Below, piece after piece: positions 61,279 through 64,000 of a stretch of 64,000 nt of DNA. The DNA comes from Cotesia glomerata. Lineage: Eukaryota; Arthropoda; Insecta; Hymenoptera; Braconidae. The stretch spans positions 1,674,001 to 1,738,000 of the forward strand of contig NC_058161.1 in assembly GCF_020080835.1 (NCBI RefSeq), written 5' to 3'. The notes under the pieces were generated by a model. The model saw only the letters and a list, made by a program, of their open reading frames with translations. It made no database searches and was not told the origin of the DNA. The first letter of the stretch is position 1, and every line of letters starts with the position of its first letter. A program made the translations under genes and the position numbers.

Positions 61279-62304
61279 TCTATATTATTAAGAGAATAAG
61301 AAAAATTTTGTGTCCAGAATAGTCATATAATAAAATCGGTTTTTTTAGTGAAATTTAGTGTCATTGTATAGGTCTTGATATTAATTTGTGCCTTTTCAAG
61401 GTTTTATATCATTCTTACCGATATTCAATTTATTATGATAAGTATTTAGGCTGCATTCGAAAATATCTCTAGATACATAATTAAGAAATGACCTTGTATA
61501 CTGTAAACTATTGACATTTTTAAGAATATAAGCTCATCCCGATGTTACACTTATCGAGATCTTTCATTTGAGTACCCACATCGATTTTTCATATATTTAT
61601 ATATATTTTATATATAGCTATATATGAAAAATATATCAAAAATGCATGTGGGTACTCAAATGAAAGCTCTTGATGAGTGTAACATCGGGATGAGCTTATA
61701 TCTTTAAAAATGTCAATGATTCACAAGATATAGGGTCATTTCTTAACTATTGACATTTTTTAAGATATAAACTCATTTCGATGTTGCACTCATCGAGACC
61801 TTTCATTTGAGTACCCACATCGATTTTTCATATATTTATATATATTATATATAGCTATATATGAAAAATATATCAAAAATGCATGTGGATACTCAAATGA
61901 AAGCTCTTGATGGGTGTAACATCGAGATGAGCTTATATCTTTAAAAATGTCCATGATTCACAAGATATAGGGTCATTTCTTAACTATTGACATTTTTTAA
62001 GATATAAACTCATTTCGATGTTGCACTCATCGAGACCTTTCATTTGAGTACCCACATCGATTTTTCATATATTTATATATATTATATATAGGTATATATG
62101 AAAAATATATAAAAAATGCATGTGGGTACTCAAATGAAAGCACTTGATGAGTGTAACATCGGGATGAGCTTATATCTTTAAAAACGTCAATATTTAAGAA
62201 AGTACAGTGCAAATTTACCAAAAGTCATTATTTAATAATGCAAAATTTTATTTATTTATAATTCACAAGTGACGGCAGTCACATAGTGATTGCAAGGTTG
62301 CTAG
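61279..62304 (+). mobile_element. non-autonomous Helitron-like element 5 (both ends present)
   Basis: 5' A|TCTATATTATTAAGAG; 3' GCAGTCACATAGTGATTGC hairpin then CTAG|T. Contains three palindromic units (61510-61715, 61747-61955, 61985-62192). Confidence 0.68.
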
Positions 62305-63489
62305 TTAATATTAAATTTGCTTTAATCAAAAAGTTATCAATGTAAATTTTTGCCTTTTAAAGATTTTATACATTTTTTGGTTTGTCAATTTTTTATGTTG
62401 ACTTTTTAGAGAAGTTTTGAATAGTTTGAGGGTTTTATAAATTGTTTTTTCTTGTCGACATTTGTCGATTAAATTGATAATTAATTCTGTGATTAAAAAT
62501 ATCAAAAAATTAACTCAAAATTTTTGAATCATAATTCGTAATAATAAATGCATTTATAAATATTAAATATTAAAATTTAATAAATAATTATGATTTGTTA
62601 AAATTTAACTGGAATTATTATTTTTTCTTTTTTAAAAGCTTGTTTATAATTAATTACATTAAATAAAGTTACGATTAAAATTTCACAAAAAAATCTAAAC
62701 GATAATTTAATTCCGTGTAAAATATTTAAATAGTTTAAATTCTAAAGTAATATTTATTTAAAAGCTGTATAAATAAGGTGAATCCTCATTGTCTGGGCAC
62801 GTTCCCATAGAATGTTTACCATGCGAATGGAGACGTCAAGCGAGAATGGTAATCGATTGCTTAGTGGAAGACCGAAGAATCCTCTACCTCTGGACTCTGG
62901 ACTGCGGACTCTAGAATAAGTGAATATAAAAGGGCATACAATAAACGCGAAAAGGGGGACCGATAAAAAAGAAAACGAAAATCGAAAAACTGAAACAAGG
63001 TTAACACTGGCTGTTCTGTTTTGTTTATCCGTATTCCATATAACCCTGTATATTGTTGTCATGTCCTCGTACACTCAAGCGCTAATGTAAGCTCCAGGGC
63101 TCTCGATTGTTTCATCTCTTTTATGGTGGACTTGCTCTTACATATTTAACCGGCTTGTTGTTTCACTTTTCCTCTCTTGTATGTGTTTCTCCGTACATTT
63201 TACATTGACTTTGTTTAGTTAATTTAATCCCGAATGCCTGAATCTGAAGGATACCGGAAAGCGGACGGCAAACAGGGCGATTTCTCGCGGCGATCGATTG
63301 TACGATAATATCGGCCTCATTTGTCAACCGGGAGCCGTTTAAATGCAAATAGACTTAAGGGCAACATCGCCCGCCACTGCCGAGGATAAGGAACGCCAGG
63401 ATCAAAACGGAAGCCGTTATACATTCCTTTATTGCGACTTTGCATGCATTACAATCTAGAATAATTTTTTATTCGTTAATCTATTTTTA
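62305..63489. other. no gene seen
   Basis: AT-rich, with a GC-richer section 62750-63430; a 106-codon minus frame there shows no family likeness. Confidence 0.4.
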
Positions 63490-64000
63490 TTTTAGAAGAA
63501 AATTTTGTATTAATCTATATCGTTTAATCGGTTTTTTCAGTGAAATTTAGTGTCATTGCAAAGGTCATGATTTGAATTTGTGTCCTTTTCAAGGTTTCTT
63601 ATCATTCTTACCGATAGTCAATTTATTATGATAAGTATTTAGGCTCTATCTCTCGATACATAATTAAGAAATGATCTTGTATCTTATGAAATATTGACAT
63701 TTTTAAAGATATAAGCTCATCCCGATGTTAGACTCATCGAGACTTTTCATTTGAATACCCACATCAATTTTTCATATATTTATATATATGTATATATGAA
63801 AAATATATCAAAAATGCATGTGGGTACTTAAATGAAGGCTCTTAATGAGTGTAACGTCGGGATGAGCTTATATCTTTAAAAATGTCAATAATTCTCAAGA
63901 TACATAATTAAAAAATGACCTTGTATTTTGTGAACTATTGACATTTTTAAAGATATAAGCTCATCCTGATGTTACACTCATCGAGACTTTTCATTTGAGT
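63490..64000 (+). mobile_element. Helitron-like element 6, cut by window end
   Basis: Degenerate 5' part, then one full palindromic unit (63693-63895) and the start of a second at 63940. Confidence 0.55.

Overview
The window is AT-rich, intron-bearing, transposon-dense animal DNA. The secreted PI-PLC X-domain gene family, the very short introns (52-66 bp) and the MITE, Helitron and SINE load suggest an insect, most plausibly a parasitoid hymenopteran. That last step is inference. No bacterial, viral or organelle gene is recognisable.

The coding content is one tandem array on the minus strand, about 29.8-51.4 kb, of genes for secreted proteins with a PI-PLC X domain (PLCXD-like). Splicing by eye gives four complete five-exon genes, called here B (34060-36889, 424 aa), C (40965-43784, 422 aa), D (45378-48382, 427 aa) and E (48626-51386, 423 aa). 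All share one exon/phase layout and keep the catalytic His, Arg and His. A fifth member, A (29822-31215), is a decayed copy lacking exons 2 and 3. B and C sit in two ~6.9 kb duplicated units. Each unit carries an orphan last exon (37121-37366 and 44016-44261) that is a truncated copy of the end of gene E. In the third unit, D lies directly behind the intact gene E. The copies differ far more in exon 4, almost always at amino-acid-changing positions, than in the neighbouring introns, which is the signature of diversifying selection or of exchange with unseen paralogues.

The remainder, 1-29.8 kb and 51.4-64 kb, has no gene I can support. It holds: (i) a Helitron-like non-autonomous family (A|TC...hairpin-CTAG|T), with copies at 15.06-16.12, 19.19-20.2, 26.38-27.18, 57.4-58.19, 61.28-62.30 and 63.5-64.0 kb, loaded with ~200-bp palindromic units often in threes; (ii) a TA-flanked inverted-repeat family starting CACTGATAGAAGG (9.1, 23.9-25.2, 49.8-50.6, 54.1-55.4 kb); (iii) fold-back MITEs ending in CACTGAAAAAA; (iv) several other TIR elements whose insertion can be proved from empty sites in the paralogous duplication units; (v) a tRNA-derived SINE at 59.28-59.52 kb; (vi) tandem and segmental duplications (2.2-3.2, 4.6-5.4, 11.0-11.3, 12.3-14.15, the last copied at 55.4-56.4 kb). 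Islands of higher GC (for example 8.34-9.0, 16.68-17.2, 53.4-54.05, 56.6-57.2 and 62.75-63.4 kb) may be regulatory or unrecognised exon sequence.

The PI-PLC genes are packed head to tail (243 bp from the stop of E to the start of D). Their promoters must therefore be compact, and a shared GATAACGA octamer lies about 65-95 bp upstream of each intact start codon.
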